The position numbers and the translations under genes were made by a program. A stretch of DNA of 64,000 nt, from NCBI GenBank assembly GCA_946807835.1, contig OX327690.1:29110501-29174500 (forward strand), given 5' to 3'. Below, in pieces: positions 23,900 through 36,347 of this stretch; positions within the stretch are counted from its first letter, which is position 1; each line of letters begins with the position of its first letter. The stretch comes from Ailanthus altissimus. Lineage: Eukaryota > Streptophyta > Magnoliopsida > Sapindales > Simaroubaceae. Under the pieces are notes generated by a model, which saw only the letters and a list, made by a program, of their open reading frames with translations, was not told where the DNA came from and did not search any database.

Positions 23900-24350
23900 C
23901 CATACTCAATATTCTTTTTCCTGCTCCCAAATCCTTCATCTCAAACTCGTCACTCAACTGCTTCTTGAGTTTCTATATCTCTGCCATATTATTGCATGCG
24001 ATCAACATATCGTCGACATATAGAAGTAAATACATCATCCCAGAACTTAAGTTCTTGAAGTACACGCATCCGTCACACTCCTATTAAAACCACAAGCCAT
24101 CATAACCTCGTCAAATTTCTTATACCACTGTCTAAGTAATTACTTTAACCTATATAATGACTTTTTTAGCAAACAAGCATAATCTTCTTTTTTGGGTTCC
24201 TCAAACCCTTGCGGCTATGCCATATATATCTTCTCTTCAAGCTCTCCATGCAAAAAAGCTATCTTTACATCCATCTGCTCTAAATGTAAATCAAGGTTTG
24301 CACATATGGCTAACAAAATTCTAATGAATGTGTGCTTGACGGCTAGAGAG
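23900..24350 (-). pseudogene. Copia reverse transcriptase remnant
   Basis: The minus strand reads LLLYVDDMLIACNNM around 23,991-24,036. The two aspartates of the catalytic YVDDM motif are present. Surrounding frame is broken by stops. It continues into the RNase H block on the left. Confidence 0.8.
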
Positions 24351-25414
24351 AGTATCTCATGAAAGTCAACTCATTCTTTATGAGTAAAACTTTGTGCAAC
24401 TAATCTAGCATTGAATCTCATAAGCTCTATTCCTAGTATCCCTCCTTCACCTTATATACCCACTTACACCTAACTAGTTTCTTTTGAGGTCTCTCCACCA
24501 ACTTTCAGGTATTATTCTTCCTAAGAGAACTAATATATTCTTTTATGGCCTGTTGTCATTCTTTCTTATTTTCACTCTTCATATCTTCACCATATGTTCT
24601 AGGCTCATCAAACTCAAGAGTGTAAGCAGAATTAAAAGCGTGAGTAACTAAATTGCTTTGTGCATACCTAATTGGTAGGTTAATTATTCTCCTTAGCCTG
24701 TCTCTAGCTAACTGGTACTCTTCAAGTTCTATCTCAAGAGTCTTAGTCTTTCTTTGGGTGGATTGGGAGGAACTCGCTGATATTCTTGGTTTATCTTCAA
24801 GGATCTCCTTGTTAAAATACTGATTTATGGGCATATCAGATCTACTTTTAGGCTCCACTTCAACTTCTATTGACTCAGGTGCTGAGTCTTCCTTAGACAC
24901 AAGTTCTTCTTTCTCATATTTTTAGGAGGCTTTCAGCATAGTCATCTCATCGAACGTCACATCACGGCTTATAATACTCCTTAGTGGTTTCAAGTCTTTA
25001 CACCACACCTAATATCCTTCCACTCCTTCGGGATACCCTATAAATACCTCTTTGACAGCTCTAGGTTTCAATTTTTCCTCCTTAACATGTATAAAGGCGA
25101 GGCAACCAAATTTTCTGAAGTGGTCATATTTAGGAGAATTGTCAAATTATTTCTCTTCTGGCATCTTGAAGTCAATTGTTGAAGAGAGACTTCTATTAAT
25201 CAAATAAACTGCAGTCACTACAGCTTCTCCCCAAAATGCTTTGGACATCTTCGCATTAGTAAGCATGTATCTAACCCTTTCAAGTAAGGTCTTATTCATC
25301 CCATCAGCTATGTCATTCTGCTGTGGTGTTGATCTCACCCTATGCGCTTTCCCAAGCATACAATACTCACAAAACTCTAATGGCTGGAACTTATCCTTAC
25401 CAAATGCCTTTTGT

Positions 25415-25741
25415 CTAAATAACCTTTAGTTTTCTCTCGCCTATGTGTGCTAGTCTAAGATGCCACAATTTAGTTTGCATATTCTCATCATCTACAGAGA
25501 ATAATGTAGAATCACTCACAACTTCACCCTTAAGCACATAAACGTTTTTGTGCTTCTTTCCTCTCATTACTACCATAGAACCCTTTAATACTCTCAAAAC
25601 CTTTCCGTTGATCCTGATGGAACACTTATTCTGGTCTGAAGTCCTTAGTGAGATCAAGTTCCTCTTGAGGTCAAGAACATCATGCAGCCTAAGTTTAATA
25701 CTACCAATTTCCATCATCTGACACGTAACGTCATTATCCAT
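25415..25741 (-). pseudogene. Copia protease and gag-pre-integrase segment
   Basis: 108 codons open on the minus strand, with LRLHDVLDLKRNLISLRTSD, KGSMVVMRGKKHKNVYVLKG and LWHLRLAHIGERKL, the signature of the region between protease and integrase in Copia polyproteins. The zinc-binding HxxxH-type start of integrase is partly recognisable at the left end. Confidence 0.8.
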
Positions 25742-26212
25742 TAATACCTTACCACTACTAATGGGCTAGAAATTTATAAATCAAGACTTGTGCGGGCACA
25801 TGTGAAATGTACAACTAAAATCTAGAACCACTTATTGTTCAATATTCTTACCATCAGTAGTGACGACTATCTCTGCACTGTCATAAGTATCATCATAGGC
25901 AAGCACAGCATCCGCTCTCTTCTTGTCTTGTGCTTTCTTCTATGGATAGTCCTTTATGAAGTACCCTTATTTCTTGCAGCAATAGTACTTTCTAGGAGTC
26001 CTAAACTTCGATCTTGAGCCATCTTTCTTTCCATCTTTATATGAGAGCATTCTTCTTACAGATAGATTTTCTGCGTTGCCCTCAATATACTTTCCTAATA
26101 ACTTTGAGTTTAATAATGATTTCACATCGTTCATCATTAAACTCTCTCTGCCATAGAGTAATGTATCAACAAAGCTCTCATAACTTTTGGGAAGTGAACT
26201 CAGTAAGATAAT

Positions 26213-26443
26213 TGCTCTATCTTCATCTTATATCTTGATATTGATAGACTCAAGATCAAGAATGATCTTATTGAAGGCGTTTATATGATCTTTCATCAGC
26301 GTCCCCTCTAACATGGACTTGATAATTGCTCTATCAACAATGCTCTATCTTCATCTTATATCTTGATATTGATAGACTCAAGATTAAGAATGATCTTATT
26401 GAAGGCGTTTATATGATCTTTCATCGGCATCCCCTCTAACATA
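26213..26443. repeat. 128-bp tandem duplication inside the Copia gag region
   Basis: The segment starting 'tgctctatcttcatc' at 26,213 is repeated from 26,341 with very few changes (for example 'atcaag' to 'attaag' and 'tcagcg' to 'tcggca'). It duplicates part of gag, and because 128 is not a multiple of three it also shifts the frame. Confidence 0.85.
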
Positions 26444-26815
26444 GACAACTGATACAACTTTTTTCTTTATATGTAATCTGTTGACCAATAATTTTCGCAT
26501 ATAAAGAGAGTCAAGCTTCTTCCAAAAACCTATCGTCGTCGTTTCACCTGCTACTCCCTTACTACTTTATCGCTCAATGACAAAACGATTGTGCTATGAG
26601 CTCTTTCTTGAATGTCATTTCTTTCTACTTCAACTTTAGATGACTTTTGTGTCTTCTCTTCATCATTAGATAGAGCTATAGTCTCCTCTAATGCCGAGCC
26701 TAGCCTTTGGCTCACCAACAACGCCTTTGCCTTCATCTTTCACAAATTGAAGTCATTCGTACCGTTGAATTTCTCTTTCTCATACTTGGGTGTGGCCATG
26801 TCTGCTCATAATCAA

Positions 26816-26827
26816 GCTCTAATACTA
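26816..26827 (-). other. Primer-binding site of the large Copia element
   Basis: The minus strand reads TAGTATTAGAGC three bases inside the 5' LTR, the same altered initiator tRNA-Met site as in the element at 6,988-10,378. Confidence 0.7.
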
Positions 26828-26830
26828 GTT

Positions 26831-27524
26831 TGTTAAAGTGGAAGCACTCAAAAGAGTAATATAACTCAAGTAATATAATGCAAAAACAAGCAATAAAGAA
26901 ACTAAAGAGAGAAAGGTAGAAGAAGAACACACAAAATTTACGTAGTTCAGCAACTTGCCTACGTTCACAGTGGATCAAGATCACACTCTCTTATTATTGA
27001 ATCTTAAGACACTCACAAAGTATGCCTTTTATAAGAAAGACTCACAAAGTAATCACTCTCTCTTGCAACTAAGGGGTTTTCTCTCACTAAGAATCACAAA
27101 GTATGTTTGATCATAAAGATCTCACTCTAATCACAAAGATTTGTATTTTTATCGCTAAAATGTGTTTACAAGCCAATAAATAGCCTTTATATAGATTTTA
27201 GGAGGTCCTGAGTTAACCCTAAACGTGTGAGAGTCGTATTAATAAGTCTTGAAATAAGTGAGAGTCGAAATAAGTCGAATCAAAATGTGAAACAACTTTC
27301 TGCTCTGGGCGTCGCGGCGCTGAGGCATTCCCGCTTGGGCGTTGCAGCGCTCAGTCTCTATTTTGGGTGCTGCAACGCCCATACCTAGGCACCGACTCTT
27401 GCATTTTTTCCTCTCTTAACGTTCGTTTTTTATTCTTACATATCTAACGCACTTGATTTATTCTCTAAATTATATTTTAATAATTTTTAATTAATTTTTT
27501 TATAAAAAAATTTTATTTCTACCA
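26831..27524 (-). repeat. 5' LTR of the large Copia element
   Basis: It begins TGTTAAAGTGGAAGCACTC on the plus strand and ends near TTCTACCA. It shares the GC-rich 'gggcgtcgcggcgct' block (27,307-27,395) with its partner. Divergence from the 3' LTR is obvious by eye, so the insertion is not recent. Confidence 0.8.
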
Positions 27525-27967
27525 AACTAACTGATGACCAAGATAATGATCATTATGTGTAGCTTGACTTTATATATGTAGTATAATTATAACTTGATAA
27601 CAAAGCCGTGATCTAACCCATTGTAACAAACCCTATTATCCCACTTTCATTTTTGCATTATCTTCAACCACTAATCCTCTCCCACTTTTTTTTAATATTT
27701 TTTTCATTGCCTCTCTAGCTCGCTAGCTGCTAATTTTTTATGCACAAAATAAGATATCGTATGGAAAGATTTGTACTTCTTCCTTTCTTCATTGGCTGTG
27801 TCTCTTAATCAAGCATTCTGTTACCGTTCAACAACAGCAACAACAATCTCAAAGATCATCTATGCCTGCTCATGATCACAAAAACTCACCTACAATAAGT
27901 CTCTCTCTCTTTCTTTCCCTTTCTCTTTTGTTTTTATCCTTTTTTTTTTCTCTTTCAAAGTTAATGT
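27525..27967. other. Spacer with CAA-rich and CT-rich tracts
   Basis: A Gln-coding 'caacaacagcaacaacaa' tract (27,830-27,850) and a CT-rich tract (27,900-27,960) look like the leader of a gene, but no continuing frame could be found. Confidence 0.3.
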
Positions 27968-28259
27968 ATCATTTAGACATATGATTTTATTTTTATTTTT
28001 ATTTTTATATTTCTCAGTTTAATGAACTCAATTCCTCCATAAAAATAAATAAATTCCCAATTATGCTTCAATATCACACTCCATCTCTCGGCCATCATCA
28101 CCGAATTGTCGTTATCATTTAGACATATGATTTTATTTTTATTTTTATTTTTATATTTCTCAGTTTAATGAACTCAATTCCTCCATAAAAATAAATAAAT
28201 TCCCAATTATGCTTCAATATCACACTCCATCTCTCGGCCACCATCACCGAATTGTCGTT
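27968..28259. repeat. 146-bp direct tandem duplication, nearly perfect
   Basis: Bases 27,968-28,113 are repeated at 28,114-28,259. By eye there is one difference, T at 28,095 versus C at 28,241. The unit runs from 'atcatttagacatatg' through a 'ttttatttttattttt' tract to 'gaattgtcgtt'. Such identity means a recent event, or an assembly duplication. Confidence 0.95.
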
Positions 28260-29096
28260 ACTCAAAGACAACGACGGAGGGTGATGATGATAAGTCTGTT
28301 CTTGATACCAGGTAGATTTGCCATATTACAAACTCAAAGATTCAAAAAATATATATATTTTTTTAATTTTTATATATTATATATTTTTTTATAAGGCTTT
28401 GTTATTTTTTAATGTTCATCTTAGTTTTTTTTGGGGGGATATTTCAAGTTTTTATTCTTAAACTGACATTTTGACACTTTTGATATATTTTTAAAAGTGT
28501 TTTTTTGTCTTTGAACAATAATCACTTAACATAATTTTTTTTAACAATAGAGACATGTAATATATATTAAAGGAGCAAAATTTATTGTACCTCTTTTTTT
28601 CTGTAAATTTTGATATAATTTTTTAATTAGTAAATTATTTTTTATTCAATGGTTAAAATTAAAGTTAAGGCATACTTATTGTATTTTTTTTAAGTTAATT
28701 AATAATTAATAGACTCCACAATAATAATAATGTATTATTTTCTTTCTTTTCTTTTGTTTTTTTTTATTTCATCCAATTCGTTTTTCTTTTTCATATTAAT
28801 ACTTCTATCTTTTTTTGTGTTCAAAAATCATATTTAACTAAACTTAACAATTTTATTTTTTTTAAATTGTATTTCTATATTTTATAAATTATATAGACTC
28901 ATTTTTGAAATTATTTACTGTTTTTTTAAATATATTTAAATTTATAAATTAAAATTATACCAAATGAAAACAAGTATGTTTGTATTCAACATAGACATTT
29001 TAAAAATAAAAAAAAATTTGGCACTTTCATAACAGAGTAAAGGGGAAAATATCTTTTTTTAATTATTTATATATAAACGATCGGTTTTGAAAATCT
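28260..29096. other. AT-rich spacer
   Basis: Long T- and A-rich runs, no supportable gene. An IPGRF-like short frame near 28,300 ends quickly. Confidence 0.3.
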
Positions 29097-29330
29097 TCAA
29101 GGATGCAAAGGAGAAGATTCGTACGTATCATTTTTCCACAAGGGTGGGGAGTAAGGCTCCAAATCCTTCTTTACAAACAACTCGCGTTTGAAAACAGAAC
29201 TGTTCATGCCTAAATTCCACACAGCTTCAGTTTCCAAGTGAACCCCGGAAATCAAATTCAGCATCTGCAACGCTATCATGATTGCTATTGATCAGAAGAC
29301 AAGAGGCGGTCTCCTGTAACTAATTGCCTG
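29097..29330 (-). pseudogene. Coding-like island of unknown identity
   Basis: Within AT-rich DNA this stretch is clearly less AT-rich. The minus strand has an open frame with protein-like composition: MIALQMLNLISGVHLETEAV, then KRELFVKKDLEPYSPPLWKN. It has no upstream exon, promoter or partner that I can see. I do not recognise the family. It may be an exon fragment moved here by a transposon, or the C-terminal piece of a lost gene. Confidence 0.3.
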
Positions 29331-31000
29331 TGATCAAAAATTTTGATTAGATTACTTTTTATTTATTGATTAAAATTAAGAATGATGTGTAATTATTATA
29401 TTTTTAAAAATTATTTAATTGTTAATAAACTTTATGAGAATAATAATTTTTTTTTATTTTTAATCTTTTTTAATCTCATTTAATTTATTTTTTTCTCTCA
29501 TATTAATATTTTTATTTCTTATTGTATACAATTATATTTACCTAATTTTAAAATTTTTATTTTTTAAATTATATTTATAAATTATATAATCATTCTTGAA
29601 ATTATTCACTATTTTTTTAAATATATTATTCACTTTTTAAAAAAAATCAATTTATAAAACTCAACTTTATAGTTCTACTAATTTCAATAACAACGGAACT
29701 TTCATAATATATAATCAAAATTGGAAGATATACATTATTCTATCAACAAAGAAAACAAAATAAATTGATATAACTATGTCTTGATAATTGTATAGGACTT
29801 AATATTTACTAGGCTCCTCGTTATGTGTCTTGTGGCAAAATTCTTTGAAGAGATGGGAAAAAAATAGTAGGCTTGTAATTTTTGAAAATATTAAAAGAGT
29901 GTGAACTTGTTTTTTCTCGTGTTATGATTGAGTTTCATCTTAAAAAATTATAGATTGATAAATATTTTATTATGGTTTGATCTATTTATATTTTTTGTTA
30001 CTTGTTAGTCCACCATATAGTGGCATACATATGAGATGGATGGCATTTAACTTTGGATGGTTGAAGGCAAATATTGCAATTTGAAATTCAAATTAAAATT
30101 TGTGAATGAAAGTTTTCACTGAAAATAAAAACCAGAAAGCAATCCTTGAACCTAGGCAAAATTCCAACTGTTTTATTCCTTGGTTGCATGCTATAGCCAG
30201 CAACTTATTTATAAAATTTATAATATAATTTATAAAAATAAAATTGTTAAATTAGTTAAGTATAATATTTGTAAACAATAAGATAAGAGTATTAATATGA
30301 GAGAGAGAAATAAGTTAAATAAGATAAAAAAAATTAAACATAAAAAAAAGAGAAAAGATAATATATTATTATTATTATGAGATCTATTAATAATTAAATA
30401 ACTTTTGAAAATACAACCATTACACATCCCTTTTTTATTTAAAAAAAAAATTATTGAATGAAAAGTAATTTAATAATTAAAAAATTATGTTAAAAATTAT
30501 GTAAAAAAGGTGTTACCAATCGTGCATATATATATATATATATAATTGATTTAATAGGTTACGTAACTTATTATATAATGAGCTTTTTGATACGTAATAG
30601 GATTTTGTAGTATATTATAAACTGTACAAAAAATTATAAAAAATCATAAATTTATTAAACAATGACATATAACAATATTACTTATCACGTGATAATTTAT
30701 ATAGCCTACTAAATTAATTATATATATTAATCACCAATTCAAAGCCGTAGAAACAGAGCTTCTCTCTATTACGGTTAGCAAATGACATATATATATTACG
30801 ATTAGTCTGATTTAATGGTGCTATATTTGAAAGGATAATTAATTTGTTTTAAATACATCTCTGGAATACTCTTCTATGTCGTTTATGAATGAATTTTGTT
30901 GATCAAGTAGGTTAAATTGATTCATCGGAATTTATATGCATGTCTTTCTGAGATTCATTCCTGTGCCATGGGATATTTGACTTATATATATATATATATA
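29331..31000. other. AT-rich spacer
   Basis: No supported gene. Contains (AT)n tracts near 30,526-30,544 and 30,984-31,000. Short frames here are compositional. Confidence 0.3.
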
Positions 31001-31490
31001 TGCTTACATGCGTTGACTGTTAGCTTCTCCATAATCGAGTGTCGCCCTGAATATCAACTATCATACAAGTCAATAGTCATGCCCCCATTTGGGAAGTCTC
31101 AGATTGTGCTTCAATTCATATACGAGAAAAAAGTAGACGGAATATTATACAATGTCCTGTGGAAGTCTGAGCTTGAAACATATATCAAACAAAATTTACA
31201 TGGCATAATCTGGTAGATAAAAGCATGGTTTTTCATTTTTCTGATACAACTTTACAAAGAATTTACAATTCATTGGACAACCATATGCAAGAATCAATAA
31301 TTAACAAGACCAGCGACAAACTTGAACACCGGGTTGAGATTCTCCCTAATAAACCAAGGCAGGTCAAAGGCCTCAATGATAATAAGTTCCCAACAGAACC
31401 CTCTTCCGATTATCTTCAGCAAGAACAGGGAACGGTAATGCCATAGGAAAAGCTCCCTCAATGTAAATGATGAGCAAGAATGATATATAC
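31001..31490 (-). other. Probable 3' UTR of the At1g61900-like gene
   Basis: This stretch is less AT-rich than the DNA further left and lies directly downstream of the stop codon at 31,491-31,493. Two plus-strand frames (30,917-31,216 and 31,225-31,446) look protein-like but lack any family signature and lie on the opposite strand, so I treat them as shadows of transcribed 3' sequence. Confidence 0.4.
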
Positions 31491-34400
31491 TTATATGAGG
31501 AGCATCAAGAGAATTGCAGACGAAGCAAAGAGCTGATAAAATTTCAAATCTTCATGATAAAGACCTGTGAAACATGTGAATATTAAGTCAAGCATAAGCT
31601 ATCATTTAGTAAATGTCATTATCTCATTTGATTCTAGAATTTTGTGGGAGCATGAGAACAAATTACTATGTATGTATTTACCGCTTTGATCGGATGCAGC
31701 AGCAGGAAGTGCAGGAATTCTGATAGCTGCACACACAAGTCAAAAAAGAAATTCAATCAAATTTAATAGAGAAAATAAAAGCTATAAGTAGCTTTTAATA
31801 ATTTTAAGAATTAAGTAGAATCAATTGTGTTCTAAAGATTCGGTATCCCATCTGGTGAGTAATTTGTTATCAGTTGGACATACTTTTATTGCATGATGGA
31901 GTTGGTAATTGAGATGAAGAAGGCCATGGGGCCGGAATGTTGTCATTCAGATCACAAATAAAGCTGATCCCTGAAGACTTGTCAAATGTTGCATCTGAAG
32001 GCAAGCTTGGCAAGAGGCATCCAGATTCTGTTACAGAAAAGGAAACAAAATATGCACGTTATAAACAACTCTAATAGAAGGCTAAAGTAGAATGAAAAGT
32101 CCCATACAAAACTATATCAAGTTTGCACACTGACAAAGATCTGTTCCTTGAAACAAGAAATTGTCCTACAGGTCTGAGAGAATGATGCTTTGGCTTTTCT
32201 GTTCAAAGGGTATTAGTTATGCTCTGTGGGTGTAATCTCAGGCGTTGTCATATGACTCATGAAAGCATCAAGCATTGGCATTCAGATGTTATTCATGAGA
32301 GCAATCATAAACAGCAACCAAATTAAACTTTTCAATTAGAAATGATAGAACTGAAGCTGCTGGTATAATTGGATGATTGCTGATACATATAAACTCAAAG
32401 TAAGAAGGGATTCTACAGATCTTGTTATGTGAAATTATAAAAGAATAACTAAATAGTAAAATGAACTATGCATCTTACCTTGATTTCCAGCAGCTGCATC
32501 AATATTGTCAATTCCCAGTATCACATCAGATAGCAAAATGAAAAGGAAGCATGTATTAGTAACAGCTTTATGAGTCTGACAAAAGATACTTCAACTTGCC
32601 TGTCAAGTAGAATTGTGAGCAGAACAAGGCACTAACCTTGTAGGGAGAAATCCTTGAGACTTATATGACAGAGTTTAAAAACATCTCTTGTTATACCCGA
32701 TTTTTGTAACTTCATTCCTAGTAACGTAGCACAATCCAAAGCTTGCAAGTTAGTGATAAGGCTTTGCTTTTGCAAGTGTGATACATAGTTCTCCATGGCA
32801 TTACAGCAAGCTGTCAGATTAGTTATTTCATTTCCGCAGCTTTTTGCAACATGCTTTGTGGCAGGGAAAGCCAAAGGACAAACTGAAGTAGAAAACAGAA
32901 GAAAATAACTAAGAGATACAAAAGCAAGCAGGTTGGCTGCAGGATTGACATCACTGAAATCAAGCAGAGAAAACTATGCAGGGCAAATATGAATTACTAC
33001 ATAGTCCATAACACAACACACAAACAGAACTTTAAAAATAAGAAACAAACACAGATTAGAAACCAAAAAGAAATATGAACACAGCTTAGTCCTTGACAAA
33101 AGGTTGAAGAAATACCAAATACCAGTAAATGAAGATCACCTAGGGCCTCCCATGGCAATCAATAATTGCTGAATGCATAGACTATTAGAATTAAATTTTT
33201 ACACCCACATTTCACTCAAAACCCACCTTTATTAACGTCGCAATTAGATAGTCCCCTGAGAACTTCCTTTGCATGAGAGTGATCAAGTTTGCTTCCCAAC
33301 CACCGCAGGACAATATTATTACAATCTGTAATCCTAGTTGAGTGATCAGATAGTACATTTGGGCCATCCATACTCAAAGAATCTGAAGCTTTCAATGCAA
33401 GTTTTGTAGCAGCTTCTAAGATGGAATTTTGACAAGTTTGCTCACAACATTCTTTTACAGGATCGATCTTCTCACAGGCAGCAAGAAGCCTGGAGGAATC
33501 CACAGTGCTCTCAAACTCAGTAACATCTTTGATTGGGCATGATGCTTCAGTGAGGTTTGATGGATGGATTGAGCATATCTGCTTAAGATCGTCAGCAGCA
33601 CCCTGGCCCACCAAAATTTGCTCAATATCAGAGAGGCAATGCTCAGCAAGCGTCCCATCTAAAGCAAGCATATTATTCTTTTTACTGGACTGACCAACGA
33701 GAATCAGAAGAGTGGCCTCTAGCTGCGGACAACACATAACATTAGCCAACAATGGAGCAAAGAAGGCATAGCAATCAATTGACGTCATGCTCATCAAACT
33801 CTTAGCTGCAGTGAAGTTTAACATGCACTGTCCTGCAAAAAAGAAGAGCACCAAGAACAAATTTAACTAAAAATACAGAGCCAAGAGTTTTCAGAACTAG
33901 CATTATTAGACTACAAAACAAACCTGATAACTTTGGGACAGTGTTATTGGTGAACGGTGCCAATGGAGAAGGGGCAAGAAGAGGAAGAAAGGGCTGAGGG
34001 GCCCCACTAGGAGGAATCTCAGGTACAAGATCATCAGCTCGTCTGTTTGTTGTTACAGGATCTTTAAGATTATACAGTGGGCTGCAACAAGATTCATGCA
34101 AACCTGTAATAAATCAAAGGGCCACTAAGATGACAGTACAGCACTACTCTACTCTTAAAACCCTTTCAAGCAGAATCTGCACTCTGGAGCTCAAGTTCAC
34201 AAAAGCTAGATGCAATGCCCAGAAAAGGACATCAGTTTTGTTTTATTTTATGGTGGTAGTTTAAGCAATTATCTACTTGGGGGTTGCTTAGACACAAAGT
34301 AGAATATCTCCTCACCCTGTAAGTACATGATATGCAGTAACTCTATAAAATTGTTGCTGAACCATACACTAGGGTTCTAAGACAAATGATTCCCGGATTC

Positions 34401-35199
34401 ATTTGGTATAGAGGTGCTTCTTCTTAACTTTGGAAGCACAACAGTCAATGGGTAAATACTACTTGCACTCCATGTTTACTAAACACTCATCTACTTCTAC
34501 TCCAAACGGACCTTAAGGTTTTACAGAGTCAGTAGAAATGCTAGGGAGAGTAATACAACATCAAGGAAGTTCAGGACTAGAGAAATTTGATCTAGTTTTG
34601 TCTACATATATACAACAGCTTCCAGCACGAGATATGTAATGGCAAGACTAATGCTTATATGCAGCTCATAAATTAGCAAATTTACTAAGAATAATCTCAC
34701 ATTGTCAGCACTACCCTAAACCTTAACTTCTTTCTCATTTCTTCGTTTAGAATAGAGAAGAACCGCAAACTAGAATAGCTAATTCATAACCATGTAAGAT
34801 AGCCATCACTTAATAAAGAAAATAATTAGTGTCAATATTGAAGAATTGAGGTTAAATACTTCAAATAAACTAACAAATTATAGAAAATAACAACTAAAAT
34901 TCAGCAATTCTCCAAGAAACTAAGAGCTTTTACACACCACAAACCAAATTTTCATGCAATAGAAAAAAAAATCCATTTCTTAAACACTAAAAACATCACA
35001 AAATTGACCAGAAACACAAAGTAAAAATTCCTCCACAACATAGCAATTTACCAAACAGATCATGCCAAAAATAAAACAAAACCCAGAAAAGAAACAGGTA
35101 AAAGAAAGCTGAATACTCACATAGAAGTAACATAAACACAAGTAAGAGCACCATATTCAGACTGAGCTTAAGAGAAACCCCTTCACTCATGGCCACCAA
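31491..35199 (-). CDS. GPI-anchored cysteine-rich protein, At1g61900-like
   Basis: An uncharacterised plant cell-surface protein. Exons 5' to 3': 35,199-35,121; 34,103-33,924; 33,832-33,227; 32,882-32,637; 32,493-32,479; 32,027-31,884; 31,726-31,682; 31,564-31,491. Every internal junction is GT-AG and phase 1, giving 462 aa. Residues 1-27 form a signal peptide (LNMVLLLVFMLLLC). A Pro-rich stretch (PFLPLLAPSPLAPF) follows. Residues about 87-375 hold many cysteines, including VMCCPQLEATLLILVGQSS, CEQTC, TACCNAMENYVSHLQKQSL and LQALDCATLLGMKLQ, probably a SPARK-type extracellular domain. Then come ESGCLLPSLPSD and NDNIPAPWPSSSQ. The tail IPALPAAASDQSG plus hydrophobic FYQLFASSAILLMLLI fits a GPI signal. 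The match to Arabidopsis At1g61900 runs the full length. Its biochemical role is not known to me. Start: first ATG of MVAMSEG; the ATG three codons later is possible. Confidence 0.93.
32479..32493 (-). other. 15-bp microexon of the At1g61900-like gene
   Basis: Between GATGCAG and GTAAGATG on the minus strand lie just 15 bases. With flanking split codons they encode Ala-Ala-Gly-Asn-Gln. Including it keeps phase 1 on both sides, and related proteins have a Gly-Asn-Gln at this place. Skipping it would delete five residues without shifting the frame. Confidence 0.75.
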
Positions 35200-35510
35200 A
35201 ATTCTTTCTTTTCCTTTCTTTTTAAAACTCCAGAAGAAACAAAAAGAAGCAGTTAAAAAAAGAAAAGATGAGAAACAAGAAGGAATAAACCAAAAGAATG
35301 CAAAGAACAGTTTATAGAACAGTTAAAAAGTTTTGTGTCTTGGAATTCAGACAGTGGTGGATGAGTGTGAAAGAGAAGGAAGAAAGAAAGCAAAAGAAAA
35401 AAACAAAGACATGATGAATACTGAATAGAGGAGAGAGTAATGGAGAGTAGTAGAGAAGCCATGAATGAGCTTCAAAGTAAGTGGGGTCCTCCACAAGCAA
35501 GTATCAGAAA
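35200..35510 (-). promoter_or_regulatory. 5' UTR and proximal promoter of the At1g61900-like gene
   Basis: The transcribed strand is CT-rich (35,230-35,410), as plant 5' leaders often are. Two overlapping short frames with real or near-cognate starts read 35,500-35,253 on the same strand and could act as upstream ORFs if transcription starts above them. No TATA box is obvious. Confidence 0.4.
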
Positions 35511-36340
35511 TGGCATAATATCATCTTGGTACACCAAATGTTCATCTTCTCTCACATAAGGACATAATTTGTTCACTTGTAGCAAACAATTCCATCTTTT
35601 TTTATTTTTCTCTCCTTTTCTTTTGTGCAACTCGTAAAAATAGTCACCAATTTCATAAATATGTAGTATTACCATCTTTTACTTTTCTTACTATTAATTA
35701 AATATATTTTTTATAAAATTAAAAAATCTCTTAAATTATAAATATATAAATAAAAAAATTGATTTAGTAAACGACATCACCCATCATTTGATAAGCGATG
35801 GGTCACTATTTAATATTATTTGACATTGTAAAAACAATGCCAAATAATACTCATAGCTCTGATTAAATTCTTATATATACATATCTTTTAATCACAAGAT
35901 CCATATTTTCATATTTATCAATAAAGCATATTATTAAACTTTTGAAGTGATACATTTTCAAAGTATAATATATATTTTTACTTATTAATAATAATTATAA
36001 TATCAAATACTAAAATAATAAAAAAAATATACTGTTAATCCCCCGAATAGTTAAATTGACATAAGTATAATTAAGAGTTGCGGATTGAGGACCTATTTTA
36101 AGACAAATAAAATGAATAAATTTAATAATATATGTCCTGAATTAAGAAGGCATGAAAAACGAGGGATCTGCATGTTAATAGCCGCATAAGAAATAGCTGT
36201 AAAAGAGAGGGAGGGGAGCCCACAGAGACATAAACAAAAGTTTTAGATACAACACAACTCTCTACTGCTGTCATTAACGCCATCAACTGCCTTTTTGTTT
36301 CTCTTCTCCAACTTCAGCCACTACCCTAACTTGGATATGT
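35511..36340. other. Intergenic DNA upstream of the At1g61900-like gene
   Basis: AT-rich with no gene. Slightly less AT-rich from about 36,150 onward. Confidence 0.3.
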
Positions 36341-36347
36341 TTCGTCC

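Larger units (their letters stand above)
22287..27524 (-). mobile_element. Full-length but dead Ty1/Copia retrotransposon
   Basis: LTRs of about 0.7 kb (22,287-23,035 and 26,831-27,524) flank a minus-strand gag-pol. Order from the right: primer-binding site; gag (26,736-26,551, with LWKMKAKALLVSQRLGSALE read across the frame edge); a zinc-knuckle region near 25,975; gag-pre-integrase (25,741-25,415, with LKRNLISL and LWHLRLAHIGERKL); integrase C-part (25,359-25,147, with RSTPQQNDIADGMNKTLLER); a linker (24,900-24,556); reverse transcriptase with an intact YVDDM motif (23,991-24,036); and RNase H (23,582-23,211, with GYVDSDYAGDLDKRRSLTGY). All domains carry stops or frameshifts. Order integrase before reverse transcriptase is diagnostic for Copia. 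No target duplication could be matched. Confidence 0.9.

Noticed and set aside
30917..31446. Two consecutive plus-strand frames with fairly protein-like composition
   Set aside because: They lie opposite and just beyond the end of the At1g61900-like gene, show no family motif and have no splice partner. Transcribed 3' sequence of the minus-strand gene explains their composition.
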